From: Vibrio hepatarius
GTDB lineage: Bacteria; Pseudomonadota; Gammaproteobacteria; Enterobacterales; Vibrionaceae
DNA: 64,000 bases
Assembly (NCBI RefSeq): GCF_011806575.1
Contig: NZ_JAATOO010000001.1
Location: 1-64,000 of the forward strand
Direction: 5' to 3'
Each line of letters begins with the position of its first letter. Within the stretch, counting starts at the first letter, position 1. This document shows, one piece after another, positions 10,322-18,744 of this stretch. The position numbers and the translations under genes were made by a program. The notes under the pieces were generated by a model that made no database searches, was not told the DNA's origin, and saw nothing but the letters and a program-made list of their open reading frames with translations.

Positions 10322-10843
10322 ATGTCATTTATTATTCAAAAATGTGTCATGAAAAATGTACCTGGCCTTCCCCTTGCGTTGATCTTGACGGCCCTAGTTG
10401 GCTGTTCATCGTCTCCAGACTTTAGCCAATCAATTGAACGCGAAGAACCCACGGCTGAACACCTCGCGATTAAGCAGTCTTTCATGGATGTATATAAACA
10501 TTGGCAAGGCGTACCTTATCGCCTTGGCGGTAACTCGTTCTCTGGTGTTGATTGTTCTGCGTTTGTCCAAATCGCTTATCGCGACGCAATGCGCTTTGAT
10601 GTACCGAGAACCACTCACCATCAAGTTTTACTAGGTAAAGAAGTACCTTATGAGGAAATACAAATTGGCGATTTAGCGTTTTTTAAAACGTCATACAAAG
10701 TCAACCACGTCGGAGTGTATATCGGTGATAAGCAGTTTATGCACGCTTCAACATCTAAAGGAGTGATTATATCGAGGTTGGATAATCCCTATTGGGCATC
10801 CAAGTTTTGGCATTTCAGGCGAGTCGTCAATTCGCCTGAGTAA
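10322..10843 (+). CDS. NlpC/P60 family lipoprotein, peptidoglycan endopeptidase
   Basis: A 173-residue exported lipoprotein. The signal sequence ends in the lipobox LVGC followed by SSS. The NlpC/P60 catalytic domain starts near residue 50: VDCSAF carries the nucleophile Cys78 and NHVGVYIG the histidine, and the later HAST segment fits the family. Such enzymes cut peptide stems of peptidoglycan (compare E. coli NlpC and Spr/MepS). The ATG at 10349 (MKNVPG) would give a neater 19-residue signal peptide, but neither ATG has an ideal Shine-Dalgarno; AGGG lies 14 nt ahead of 10322. No outer-membrane retention signal other than the lipid anchor is visible. Confidence 0.87.
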   Translation: MSFIIQKCVMKNVPGLPLALILTALVGCSSSPDFSQSIEREEPTAEHLAIKQSFMDVYKHWQGVPYRLGGNSFSGVDCSAFVQIAYRDAMRFDVPRTTHHQVLLGKEVPYEEIQIGDLAFFKTSYKVNHVGVYIGDKQFMHASTSKGVIISRLDNPYWASKFWHFRRVVNSPE

Positions 10844-10857
10844 AGTATGAAGAACAA

Positions 10858-11202
10858 TTAGTCGTATTTCGCGACTGCTGAATCGAATAGGTTTTTCATC
10901 AGCGCAATATACTCATCCAGAAAAGCAATCTGGCCATTGGTTGCTGGCTTTGCCCAAACGCCGGCTAACACTTCACCAAGGTCATCTACTACCGAATCTG
11001 CTTCTTTCAACAACTTAAAACGGACACTAGCGTGCAACTCAGGGTTCTGATCAAAAATCGCCATTATATTGCTCGCGACCATATCAGTAACCACATCTTC
11101 CACGCTCTGTGGACCTATATCTCCGTCATCTGACGTAAATACGTCCATATTGAAGGCTAAGTGTTCGATTAAAGCTAAATAACCATCGGTATCTACAACC
11201 AC
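10858..11202 (-). CDS. DUF3802 family protein
   Basis: A 114-residue soluble acidic protein beginning MVVDTDGYLALIEHLAFNMDVF. I recognise it as the DUF3802 family known from Vibrio and Shewanella; function unknown. The frame runs up to an ATG at 11223, but inside that extension sits GGAGG followed at 6 nt by a GTG (11202), which is the better start and gives the usual family length. It has no signal peptide or membrane helix. It converges on the NlpC/P60 gene with only 14 bp between them. Confidence 0.75.
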   Translation of the reverse strand: MVVDTDGYLALIEHLAFNMDVFTSDDGDIGPQSVEDVVTDMVASNIMAIFDQNPELHASVRFKLLKEADSVVDDLGEVLAGVWAKPATNGQIAFLDEYIALMKNLFDSAVAKYD

Positions 11203-11548
11203 TGCGTACCTCCGTAAATTCATGGCGTCTTAGTAGTTGAATACTATGACATATCGAATAGTTTAGACAACTTTTCACCGTACGATTGCTGATAAAAACC
11301 GCAATAACTACCAGTTATGTGACTTGCGACCTGCGCCTAGTTGATGAATGAGCTGTGTTTAAGTACGTATTTTATCCGTTCGTTAACGACTTACGTTAAT
11401 AGAATGAATTATAAGCGATTTAGCTCACATTTTATTAATCAGGTGAATATTTTTAGTTAAATGATTGAAAAATTTGTACTCTAGTTCAGAACCAAGACAA
11501 CGCATCTTCTACAATAAGGTTAAAGCGCAAAGTTCGGGGATTTAAAGT
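11203..11548. other. Intergenic region between divergent genes
   Basis: This AT-rich stretch separates the DUF3802 gene from the divergent fructosamine kinase family gene. A TACAAT hexamer at 11510-11515 could be a -10 element for the plus-strand gene, but no good -35 stands at 16-18 bp. GGGGA lies about 8 nt before the kinase ATG. I see no RNA gene or repeat. Confidence 0.4.
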
Positions 11549-12415
11549 ATGTGGTCAGCCATCTCACAACATCTTTCAGACACGCTCATGTTTTCTTATC
11601 AAATCACCGAGAAGACAAAACTCTCCGGCGGAGATATAAACGAATGCTATATGGTTTCTGACGGCGAACAACGTTACTTTGTCAAAATAAACAGCCGTGA
11701 GTTTTTACCTAAGTTTGAAGTCGAAGCAGAAAACATCCGTATACTGCGCGAGACCGATACCGTATCAGTCCCAGAACTGGTGCTTATTGGTCAGTCAAAG
11801 CAAAATGCTTTTATCATTCTCAATTACCTGCCTACCAAACAGCTCGACGATGACAAAAATAGTTATCTATTCGGCCAACAGCTAGCGCGTCTTCACCAGT
11901 GGGGAGAGCAAAAAGAGTATGGTTTTGACCAGGACAACTATATTGGCTCTACGCTACAACCCAACAAGTGGGAACGAAAATGGGCACGTTTCTTTGCAGA
12001 GCAACGCATAGGTTGGCAATTGCAATTAGTAAGAGAAAAAGGCGTTAATCTCGTTGATATCGACGATTTCACTGAGGTTGTGCACGAACGTCTAGCCTCA
12101 CATCAACCAACACCTTCATTATTACACGGCGATTTATGGCACGGAAACACGGCAAATTCGGTGTTTGGACCTATTTGTTTTGATCCGGCCTGCTATTGGG
12201 GGGATCGTGAGTGTGATATCGCGATGACCGAATTGTTTGGCGGCTTCCAACCAGAGTTTTACCAAGGTTATGAAAGCATCCTGCCACTGGATTATCGCTA
12301 TTCAGAGCGCAAAGATATCTACACTCTTTACCATTTGCTCAACCACTACAATCAATTTGGTGGACACTATTTAGAACAATCACAAAAACTCATCGACCGC
12401 ATACTAACTTATTGA
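11549..12415 (+). CDS. Fructosamine kinase family protein
   Basis: A 288-residue cytoplasmic protein of the fructosamine/ketosamine-3-kinase family (E. coli YniA type). The kinase-like fold shows LSGGDINECY near the N-terminus, the FVKIN lysine, the Brenner-type catalytic LLHGDLWHGN, and FDPACYWGDRE where the metal-binding aspartate lies. Family members phosphorylate sugars attached to lysines (deglycation) or small ketosamines; the physiological substrate of the bacterial members is not firmly known. It has its own upstream region and no clear operon partner. Confidence 0.88.
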   Translation: MWSAISQHLSDTLMFSYQITEKTKLSGGDINECYMVSDGEQRYFVKINSREFLPKFEVEAENIRILRETDTVSVPELVLIGQSKQNAFIILNYLPTKQLDDDKNSYLFGQQLARLHQWGEQKEYGFDQDNYIGSTLQPNKWERKWARFFAEQRIGWQLQLVREKGVNLVDIDDFTEVVHERLASHQPTPSLLHGDLWHGNTANSVFGPICFDPACYWGDRECDIAMTELFGGFQPEFYQGYESILPLDYRYSERKDIYTLYHLLNHYNQFGGHYLEQSQKLIDRILTY

Positions 12416-12604
12416 TATAAGGGATGTATTTAAACTTGTACGTTCACAATTTGTTGCAAAAATCACCTAATAAAATGGTTCTAACTACAGTTATTGAGTG
12501 AATTTTATTAACCAATTCAAAATTTACACTTAATTTACGTCTAATAGTAACTTCTGGACTTAAGCTTAGGCTAGATGTCTCATCGAGAAGTAAGGAAGAG
12601 AATT

Positions 12605-12808
12605 ATGCGTAACTACACCGAAAAATTCGTCACCTGCCCTCATTGCGGGCACTCCATCAGTATCACGCTGGACGCATCCAATGGTGACCAAGAGTTTTAT
12701 GATGATTGTCCTGCTTGTTGTAACGCGATCCACCTTAATATGATGGTTAATGAACAACTAGACACGATTGAATTGTTTGTTGACGCCGACGACGAACAGA
12801 TTTTCTGA
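12605..12808 (+). CDS. CPXCG-type cysteine-rich zinc-ribbon small protein
   Basis: A 67-residue protein with two CxxC pairs, CPHCGH near the N-terminus and CPACCN further on, the pattern of the CPXCG cysteine-rich family; it probably binds one zinc ion. The C-terminus is strongly acidic. The frame opens further up at 12575, but the ATG at 12605 is preceded by AAGGAAGAG at proper spacing, and the protein then starts MRNYTEKF. No function is known. It converges on ribE. Confidence 0.82.
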   Translation: MRNYTEKFVTCPHCGHSISITLDASNGDQEFYDDCPACCNAIHLNMMVNEQLDTIELFVDADDEQIF

Positions 12809-12862
12809 TCACTCGTTCAGGTTAAACGCCGGATAGTGTTGAAACTTATCCGGCTGCAGCAG

Positions 12863-13474
12863 TTATAGATTCTTCGCAGCGAGTACTCGCTCAACGGTTT
12901 CAACAATGGCTTGGGTTTGTGGGTCAAACTCAACGTTTATCATTTCTCCAACAATACGTTGGCCAAATAGAGTTCGTTGTAATGTCTCTGGAATAAGGTG
13001 TACCGAGAAGCGGTTTTCTTCCACTTCACCAATGGTCAATGAACAACCATCGAGTCCAATGTAACCTTTAGCTAATACGTACTTCATACTAGTTTGTGGC
13101 AGTTCAAACCAAATTGTACGGTTGTTTGGCGTATCGATCACATCAACGATCTTACCCATAACACTGATATGGCCAGACATACTGTGACCACCGATTTCAT
13201 CACCAAACTTTGCTGCTCGTTCGATGTTAACCAAATTGCCTACTTTAATTTGACCAAGGTTAGTTAATTTGAGTGTCGCTTGCATCAAGTCAAAGCTGAC
13301 AAGTTCCCCATCGAGTTTTGTCACCGTTAGACAACAACCGTTGTGAGCAACAGAAGCGCCAATTTCTAGCCCTTCCCTCATTGCGCCTGTCAAGCGTACA
13401 GTATGAGTTTGAAAATCTTGTTTTCTATCAATAGCGACGACTTCTGCCATCCCTTGAACGATTCCGGTAAACAT
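12863..13474 (-). CDS. ribE: Riboflavin synthase alpha chain
   Basis: A 203-residue protein with the N-terminus MFTGIVQG and two tandem lumazine-binding repeats: the first carries [11 protein letters not shown] and ERAAKF with GGHSMSGH, the second [12 protein letters not shown]. It dismutates two molecules of 6,7-dimethyl-8-ribityllumazine to riboflavin in the cytoplasm. The sequence follows the E. coli enzyme (RibC/RibE) closely, and as in E. coli the gene is divergent from norM/mdtK. Many vibrios hold a second copy in a rib operon elsewhere, so this may not be the only one. No FMN riboswitch is seen upstream. Confidence 0.93.
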   Translation of the reverse strand: MFTGIVQGMAEVVAIDRKQDFQTHTVRLTGAMREGLEIGASVAHNGCCLTVTKLDGELVSFDLMQATLKLTNLGQIKVGNLVNIERAAKFGDEIGGHSMSGHISVMGKIVDVIDTPNNRTIWFELPQTSMKYVLAKGYIGLDGCSLTIGEVEENRFSVHLIPETLQRTLFGQRIVGEMINVEFDPQTQAIVETVERVLAAKNL

Positions 13475-13618
13475 AGAGAGATCCGTTAGTTTTTAATGGT
13501 GCTTAGAGATACATTTCATTATCATGCCACAGAAAAGCGTCAGCTTATATTTATAGTTATTTCGTCTCGCGCATTCCCCTTTTTTGCGTAGAGACACATC
13601 GTATCTTGGAGTACAAAC

Positions 13619-14989
13619 GTGCATCGATATAAAGAAGAAGCCAGTAAGTTAATTAAACTGGCAACCCCGGTACTGATCGCATCCGTTGCGCAGACTGGTA
13701 TGGGGTTTGTAGATACGATCATGGCTGGTGGAGTAAGCGCAACTGACATGGCTGCCGTGTCTATTGCATCGAGTATTTGGTTGCCAACGATTTTGTTTGG
13801 CATTGGCTTGCTTATGGCTTTGGTGCCAGTGGTGGCACAGCTCAATGGCTCTGGCCGTCAGAAAACGATCCCGTTCGAAATCCAGCAAGGGATTGCGATG
13901 GCATTGTTCATTTCTATCCCGACCGTGTTCGTCTTATTTCAGACCAAGGTTATACTCGGTTTGATGGATGTTGAGCCTATTATGGCGGAGAAAACAATCG
14001 GCTACATGTACGCCGTGATGCTAGCTGTACCCGCGTTTCTATTATTCCAAGCATTACGCAGTTTCACCGATGGCATGTCTTTAACACAGCCAGCAATGGT
14101 GATCGGCTTTGTCGGCTTGTTGCTAAACATTCCATTAAACTGGATTTTTGTCTACGGCAAATTCGGTGCGCCAGCATTAGGCGGTGTCGGCTGTGGCGTT
14201 GCAACGACCATCGTTTACTGGATTATGTTTGTGATGTTACTGGTTTATATCATCACATCCAACCGTGTTGCCCACATCAACGTTTTCGGTACTTTCCATA
14301 AGCCTCAGCTTAAACCACTTCTGCGCTTATTTAAGCTCGGCTTTCCAGTAGCGGCTGCGCTATTTTTTGAAGTAACACTTTTTGCAGTAGTTGCCTTAAT
14401 GGTCGCCCCACTAGGCCCACTCATTGTTGCCGCTCATCAGGTCGCGATTAATTTCTCATCTTTAGTGTTTATGCTTCCTATGAGTATCGGTGCTGCGGTC
14501 AGTATTCGCGTTGGACACCGCTTAGGTGAAGGAAGCGTCCAAGGCGCAACTATTGCCTCTCATGTCGGTTTGATTGTTGCGGTGGTCATGGCGTTTGGTA
14601 CTGCAATCCTTACGGTACTTTTCCGCGAACAAGTTGCGCTGCTATACACAGACAACCGCGCGGTAATTGAAGTAGCTTTGCAGTTACTGCTACTCGCCGC
14701 CATCTACCAAGTCACCGATGCTATCCAGGTCGTTGCCGCTGGCGCACTACGTGGATACAAAGATATGTCTGCGATCTTCAACCGTACTTTTATTGCTTAC
14801 TGGATACTAGGCTTGCCAAGTGGTTATATTTTGGGGATGACGGACTGGATTGTTGAGCCGATGGGTGCGCATGGCTTCTGGATGGGCTTTATCATTGGTT
14901 TATCGTCTGCCGCACTGATGCTGGGCTTAAGATTACGCTGGATGCACAAACAACCAGACGAGTCTCAACTTACGTTCGCGTCGCATTAA
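13619..14989 (+). CDS. norM: NorM multidrug efflux protein (MATE family, Na+-coupled)
   Basis: A 456-residue inner-membrane transporter with twelve predicted membrane helices. The opening (MHRYKEEASKLIKLATPVLI, followed by a VAQTGMGFVDTIMAGG segment) matches Vibrio NorM almost residue by residue. NorM exports cationic drugs, fluoroquinolones and dyes using the sodium gradient in vibrios. The start is GTG, with TGGAG about 7 nt upstream. The gene is divergent from ribE and ends at a strong terminator. Confidence 0.95.
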   Translation: MHRYKEEASKLIKLATPVLIASVAQTGMGFVDTIMAGGVSATDMAAVSIASSIWLPTILFGIGLLMALVPVVAQLNGSGRQKTIPFEIQQGIAMALFISIPTVFVLFQTKVILGLMDVEPIMAEKTIGYMYAVMLAVPAFLLFQALRSFTDGMSLTQPAMVIGFVGLLLNIPLNWIFVYGKFGAPALGGVGCGVATTIVYWIMFVMLLVYIITSNRVAHINVFGTFHKPQLKPLLRLFKLGFPVAAALFFEVTLFAVVALMVAPLGPLIVAAHQVAINFSSLVFMLPMSIGAAVSIRVGHRLGEGSVQGATIASHVGLIVAVVMAFGTAILTVLFREQVALLYTDNRAVIEVALQLLLLAAIYQVTDAIQVVAAGALRGYKDMSAIFNRTFIAYWILGLPSGYILGMTDWIVEPMGAHGFWMGFIIGLSSAALMLGLRLRWMHKQPDESQLTFASH

Positions 14990-15020
14990 AGTTAACCGTT
15001 AAAACCAATACGTATTACTT

Positions 15021-15047
15021 AAAAAGGTCAGTTATCTGACCTTTTTT
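15021..15047 (+). terminator. Rho-independent terminator after norM
   Basis: AAAAAGGTCAG (15021-15031) pairs with CTGACCTTTTT around a TTAT loop, ending in a T-run. It is symmetric and could also work on the other strand. Confidence 0.9.
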
Positions 15048-15094
15048 CGTTTATAAGCGTACTATTAAAAGAGTTCACGACTGATCACTATTTC

Positions 15095-16093
15095 ATGCGC
15101 ATTATTACGATTCTATTCATCACCTTCGCAATTGCTGGTTGTAATTGGTTTAAAAGTCCTATCGATGACAAATTTGATACCTACCTAACGCGAATCGCTA
15201 ATGTCCAAGATTCACAAGCGTTTCAATTTGAACCGAACATCAACATTATCGTACCAGACAAGCGACAACTCGCGATCGCAATACCCACTACAACGATTGG
15301 CTTGCTCGACAGCTACGAACTGAGAAAGTGTGATCTGTTCAATCTAATTGCAGAAAGAAACTCAGTATTGGGAAAAGTACAGGACCAATTTCGTAATTTC
15401 GATTATCAAATACAGGTTATCGAAGGCATTGAGAAGTGCTTAGCGCACCCTTCTATCTCAGTTGGTTTAAAAGAACAGTTATCAGAATTGCTTTCCATCA
15501 AGCGAGAACAAATTGGCGCTCACTTTACTAACTTAGTTTTTACCAGCGAAGCGATGCGCGCTCAACTGATCGGCTATGAATGGCTAGAAGAAAATCGTAC
15601 GACACCAAGTCCGCAATTAGTACAGGCGTTAGAACATATCAATGCGGCGTACCATGATGCAGACAATAAAGTATCAGCGAAAAGTCTTAATCTAGTCACT
15701 CCTTTTCAGGAAGTGATAGAAAAGGAGCGATTCCTTGGCGTTATGAGCTTTTCTATGCTTAACGCGTCACACAAACTCAGGACCGTTACAAAACAATTGG
15801 AGACGTTTGACACGCAAATCGTCTGCGGACAATCCAGGGATACAACTAAGTTCCGGTATCTGAAAAATGTATTCCAAAACTATTACATTGACGGTCTTCA
15901 GCCTTACCTAGCAAAACTGGATAGCAGCTTTATGCAGCTCGAACCCACCTTGGGCTTCTTAGCTCCAAATGGTTCTGGCTATCACTACTCGATTCATCAG
16001 TACCATAGTGACTTTCGCCAAGCCATTCTGCAGCACGTCGATTATTGGAAGTCGCTATTTAAGCGCTGTGGAGCAAACCCTGCTCGCGATTAA
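15095..16093 (+). CDS. DUF3080 family lipoprotein
   Basis: A 332-residue predicted lipoprotein: a short signal sequence ends in the lipobox IAGC with the lipidated Cys16, followed by NWF. The mature part is mostly helical, with three further cysteines spread through it, and no enzymatic motif. I recognise it as DUF3080, a family of unknown function in Vibrio and related genera. Asparagine directly after the cysteine makes outer-membrane sorting likely. It lies downstream of norM but beyond a terminator, so it has its own transcription. Confidence 0.78.
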   Translation: MRIITILFITFAIAGCNWFKSPIDDKFDTYLTRIANVQDSQAFQFEPNINIIVPDKRQLAIAIPTTTIGLLDSYELRKCDLFNLIAERNSVLGKVQDQFRNFDYQIQVIEGIEKCLAHPSISVGLKEQLSELLSIKREQIGAHFTNLVFTSEAMRAQLIGYEWLEENRTTPSPQLVQALEHINAAYHDADNKVSAKSLNLVTPFQEVIEKERFLGVMSFSMLNASHKLRTVTKQLETFDTQIVCGQSRDTTKFRYLKNVFQNYYIDGLQPYLAKLDSSFMQLEPTLGFLAPNGSGYHYSIHQYHSDFRQAILQHVDYWKSLFKRCGANPARD

Positions 16094-16198
16094 ATAACCT
16101 GAAATTTGAACAAGATAGGATTTAACTCTCTGATTTTAGATAGGTTAGTCGCTAAAAGAGCTGCACTAAGAGGTTTAGGTTGTGTTCAGGTTAAATCG

Positions 16199-17044
16199 TT
16201 ACTCAGGTCGTTCACGCAAGAAACGAGCGAACTTAGGTACACCATTTTGCGTAAACCCGTTGTATCGAAAAGTAATGGTGGAACCCAACTCCGGTGGCTC
16301 TTGTCGGAGTTGATCGCTAAAGCCACTGCCAATATAGAATTCAACGCCTGATTCTAACCTAACCAGCAGCGCTCCCATCAAGCCTTGATACTTTCCTTTA
16401 CCAACTTTGTAGCCAATGACTTGTGCTTCATCGTCTTGGTGTTTCTTTAATTTTAATAAATCACTGCTTCGTCCCGCTTGATATCGACTGCTGATCTTAC
16501 GCAGCATTAAGCCTTCACCTTTGTCGTCTACCGCACGATCGAGATAAGCTAAGAGTTCGGAATCAGAGTGAATCGGTGAATGCTTAACGTACTTGATATG
16601 TTCTTCGTGTAACTCTCGAACTAGATCCATCAAATTGTAATAGCGCTTTTGATAGTCACCTGCAGATTCGGGTAAATCAAACAACATGTAATCAATCTTA
16701 CGCCACGCCGAATCAACCGGGGATTGGTCGAGCACGGTCTGTTGCACCAGATGAAAATTCCCTCGCCCTGCCCACAGCTCACCTTCTAACGGATAATTTG
16801 GTAGAGAACGGGTAAACCAGTTGGGCGCGTGAATCTGTGTTCCATTACGCGTTAATAGCTTTGAACCGTCCCAAATCGCGCGTATACCGTCCAATTTCTC
16901 GCTTACCCAGTACTCGAGAACATCCACGCTATCCTGGTAGCTTTGCGCTAATACGACAGGTATTGGTGTACTTTGTTGTTGAGAGTAACAGAGTACAGGA
17001 AAGCAGATTGCAGAAATGGCAATCGAGATCTGATTTAAACGCAT
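16199..17044 (-). CDS. Exported ATP-dependent DNA ligase (LigE type)
   Basis: A 281-residue minimal ligase with a signal peptide (about residues 1-21, ending CYSQ). The adenylation domain shows motif I SEKLDGIRAIWDG with the lysine that takes AMP, then EGELWAGRG (motif III region), GEGLMLR (motif IV) and LKLKKH (motif V); a short OB domain follows (GKGKYQGLMGALLVRL). These small periplasm-directed ligases occur in Vibrio, Neisseria and Haemophilus. Proposed roles are sealing incoming or extracellular DNA; the essential chromosomal ligase of these bacteria is the NAD-dependent LigA. It is a single-gene unit convergent with the DUF3080 gene. Confidence 0.9.
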   Translation of the reverse strand: MRLNQISIAISAICFPVLCYSQQQSTPIPVVLAQSYQDSVDVLEYWVSEKLDGIRAIWDGSKLLTRNGTQIHAPNWFTRSLPNYPLEGELWAGRGNFHLVQQTVLDQSPVDSAWRKIDYMLFDLPESAGDYQKRYYNLMDLVRELHEEHIKYVKHSPIHSDSELLAYLDRAVDDKGEGLMLRKISSRYQAGRSSDLLKLKKHQDDEAQVIGYKVGKGKYQGLMGALLVRLESGVEFYIGSGFSDQLRQEPPELGSTITFRYNGFTQNGVPKFARFLRERPE

Positions 17045-17384
17045 AACATACCAAAAACAAACAATTCACAATACCGGCATTGTGTTCACTGCCATTTGTT
17101 CTGAGCAACGTGTTCGATAACGCAATTCGAGTGATATCGCTTAGTTATACTGCTAGTAATTTTTGAGGTAATAGAGTGTGCGAACGCTGTCACACTGATT
17201 ACTTAAACAGATATACCCTCACCGAAACGATAAACAAGTGTGTGATTTGAAGCACATTTATTAATTCATTGAGGATAAAACTACGCCAATTCGCTTAGAT
17301 ATAAAGCAAACGCGTTAAAATCCGCAAAATTGCTCTTGCACGACTAAATAACTCTCGGTAATATCCATCTCGTTCTCAAGGTAT
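17045..17384. other. Intergenic region before the tRNA genes
   Basis: A 340-bp stretch between the divergent ligase gene and the first tRNA. It holds the tRNA promoter (17336-17364). I see no ORF with a ribosome site and no further RNA gene in the rest. Confidence 0.5.
17336..17364 (+). promoter_or_regulatory. Sigma-70 promoter of the tRNA-Val pair
   Basis: TTGCAC at 17336-17341 and TAATAT at 17359-17364 are separated by exactly 17 bp. Transcription would start near 17371, about 14 nt before the first tRNA. Confidence 0.75.
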
Positions 17385-17461
17385 GGGTCCGTAGCTCAGT
17401 TGGTTAGAGTACTACCTTGACATGGTAGGGGTCGGCGATTCGAGTTCGCCCGGACCCACCA
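17385..17461 (+). tRNA. tRNA-Val (anticodon GAC), copy 1
   Basis: A 77-nt tRNA with CCA encoded. The acceptor stem GGGTCCG pairs with CGGACCC, the D arm contains AGCTCAGTTGGTTAGAG, the anticodon loop TTGACAT carries GAC at 17419-17421, and the T loop is GTTCGAGT-like (ATTCGAGTT). It reads valine codons GUC and GUU. Confidence 0.95.
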
Positions 17462-17496
17462 TTCCTTAAATGCTTTTCGCAGAGAACAATAAATTT

Positions 17497-17573
17497 GGGT
17501 CCGTAGCTCAGTTGGTTAGAGTACTACCTTGACATGGTAGGGGTCGGCGATTCGAGTTCGCCCGGACCCACCA
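17497..17573 (+). tRNA. tRNA-Val (anticodon GAC), copy 2
   Basis: It is identical in all 77 positions to the copy starting at 17385, with GAC at 17531-17533. The 35-nt spacer contains no promoter, so both copies probably come from one precursor transcript. Confidence 0.95.
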
Positions 17574-17599
17574 AATTTAGTTCACTATGAACAAAACGC

Positions 17600-17627
17600 A
17601 AAGCCCGCTAATCAGCGGGCTTTGTTG
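17600..17627 (+). terminator. Terminator of the tRNA-Val transcript
   Basis: AAAGCCCGCT (17600-17609) and AGCGGGCTTT (17614-17623) form a perfect 10-bp stem with a 4-nt loop, followed by GTTGTTT. Confidence 0.88.
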
Positions 17628-17778
17628 TTTCTGCGAACGTCTAAATTATCTAGTCCTCTAGACTGGTTCACAAATGCACATCTCAGTTTGTAATTGATTA
17701 AATGTGTAAGAAGCAATGCGAGTTTCACTCAACTCTGGTAACATCCGCGCTCAAACATTCAGTTAGACGTTACAAACC

Positions 17779-17958
17779 ATGAATCGTAAAAAGAAAATCA
17801 ATCAGATTTTGAAGTCGAAGCAAAAGAAGATGAACGCGAAGCTACATAAGAGTAATAAGCCTCGCTACATCTCAAAAGCGGATAGAGCCAAAATGGAAGA
17901 GCAAGAGCAACTTGCTCAAGAAAATAATGAAGCAAATACTTCGTTAGAATCGCTTTAG
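17779..17958 (+). CDS. DUF2986 family small basic protein
   Basis: A 59-residue protein beginning MNRKKKINQILKSKQKKMNA. The first half is very rich in lysine, asparagine and glutamine and carries NKPRYISKADRAKME, which I recognise as the DUF2986 family of small Vibrio/Shewanella proteins. It could bind RNA or the ribosome through its basic half, but nothing is established. Its last 15 bp overlap the end of the convergent NYN gene. No strong Shine-Dalgarno is seen; the ATG choice follows the conserved N-terminus. Confidence 0.75.
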   Translation: MNRKKKINQILKSKQKKMNAKLHKSNKPRYISKADRAKMEEQEQLAQENNEANTSLESL

Positions 17959-18429
17959 CAACAAAGACTCTTCGATTGGAATAAACTTATCGCACACGTC
18001 TCTCAATGCTTGTGCGGTAAGACCTGGCACACCGAATACATCCACTTTAGTACCAAACTTTTGTTGGATTCGAGTCACTAGGACCTCAAAGTCGCCATCG
18101 CCGGATAATAAAACGATTCGATCGACCATTGGCGCAGCTTCATAAACATCAAGTGCGATTCCCACATCCCAATCCCCTTTCGCGCTGCCATCTTGTCTCT
18201 GAATATATGGCTTTAACTTCACATCAAAACCAATTCCGCGCAAGATATGATGAAACTGGCGCTGTTTAGGGTCGGTGGAAGCAATAGCATACGCATGAGC
18301 GTTTAGCACCTCACATCCTTCTGTCGCTACATACCAAAAGTGGTTGTAGTCGAAGTTGGCTCCGTACTTGTCTCGGGTTGTGTAGTAGATGTTTTGCACA
18401 TCCACGAAAATCGCAATCTTTTCCATCAT
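17944..18429 (-). CDS. NYN domain (PIN-like nuclease fold, LabA/DUF88) protein
   Basis: A 161-residue cytoplasmic protein with the NYN fold. Acidic residues expected at the metal site are visible: the N-terminal IFVDVQNIYY, KGDWDVGIALDVYE in the middle and LLSGDGDFEVLV further on. Family members are LabA-like and probably cut or bind RNA. A second ATG one codon later could be the start. It overlaps the 3' end of the DUF2986 gene on the other strand. Confidence 0.85.
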   Translation of the reverse strand: MMEKIAIFVDVQNIYYTTRDKYGANFDYNHFWYVATEGCEVLNAHAYAIASTDPKQRQFHHILRGIGFDVKLKPYIQRQDGSAKGDWDVGIALDVYEAAPMVDRIVLLSGDGDFEVLVTRIQQKFGTKVDVFGVPGLTAQALRDVCDKFIPIEESLLLKRF

Positions 18430-18744
18430 GTCTATACTTCTTAAAAGCTTCTATTGTAACAGTTTCGAGCTTCAACAGGGGTAACAATCAGTTATCGGTA
18501 ACCAAATAACAAAAATGAAGAAAAATCATGATGTAATGTAATTGTCATGTAATTATTCTCAACGTCGCTTTAGGCTATCTACTACCAAAGTAGTATTTTA
18601 TTGATAATGTTAATAATTTAATCGCAATCGTTTGTCAGACATTAGTCTGATAGATACGATAAATTTATGACATTAACAGTAATAAGGGAGTAGACCTTTT
18701 ATTAAGCCACTGATTGCATTGCCATTAGAGCGAGAACAATAACA
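18430..18744. other. AT-rich intergenic region upstream of aer
   Basis: A 315-bp region between the divergent NYN and aer genes. It holds two small perfect hairpins, TACTAC/GTAGTA (18580-18595, loop CAAA) and TCAGAC/GTCTGA (18635-18650, loop ATTA). No convincing sigma-70 or sigma-28 promoter could be assigned by eye. Confidence 0.45.

Noticed and set aside
17385..17573. Tandem tRNA-Val genes as an integration (att) site of a genomic island
   Set aside because: No integrase gene, no partial tRNA repeat further on, and the neighbours are ordinary core genes.
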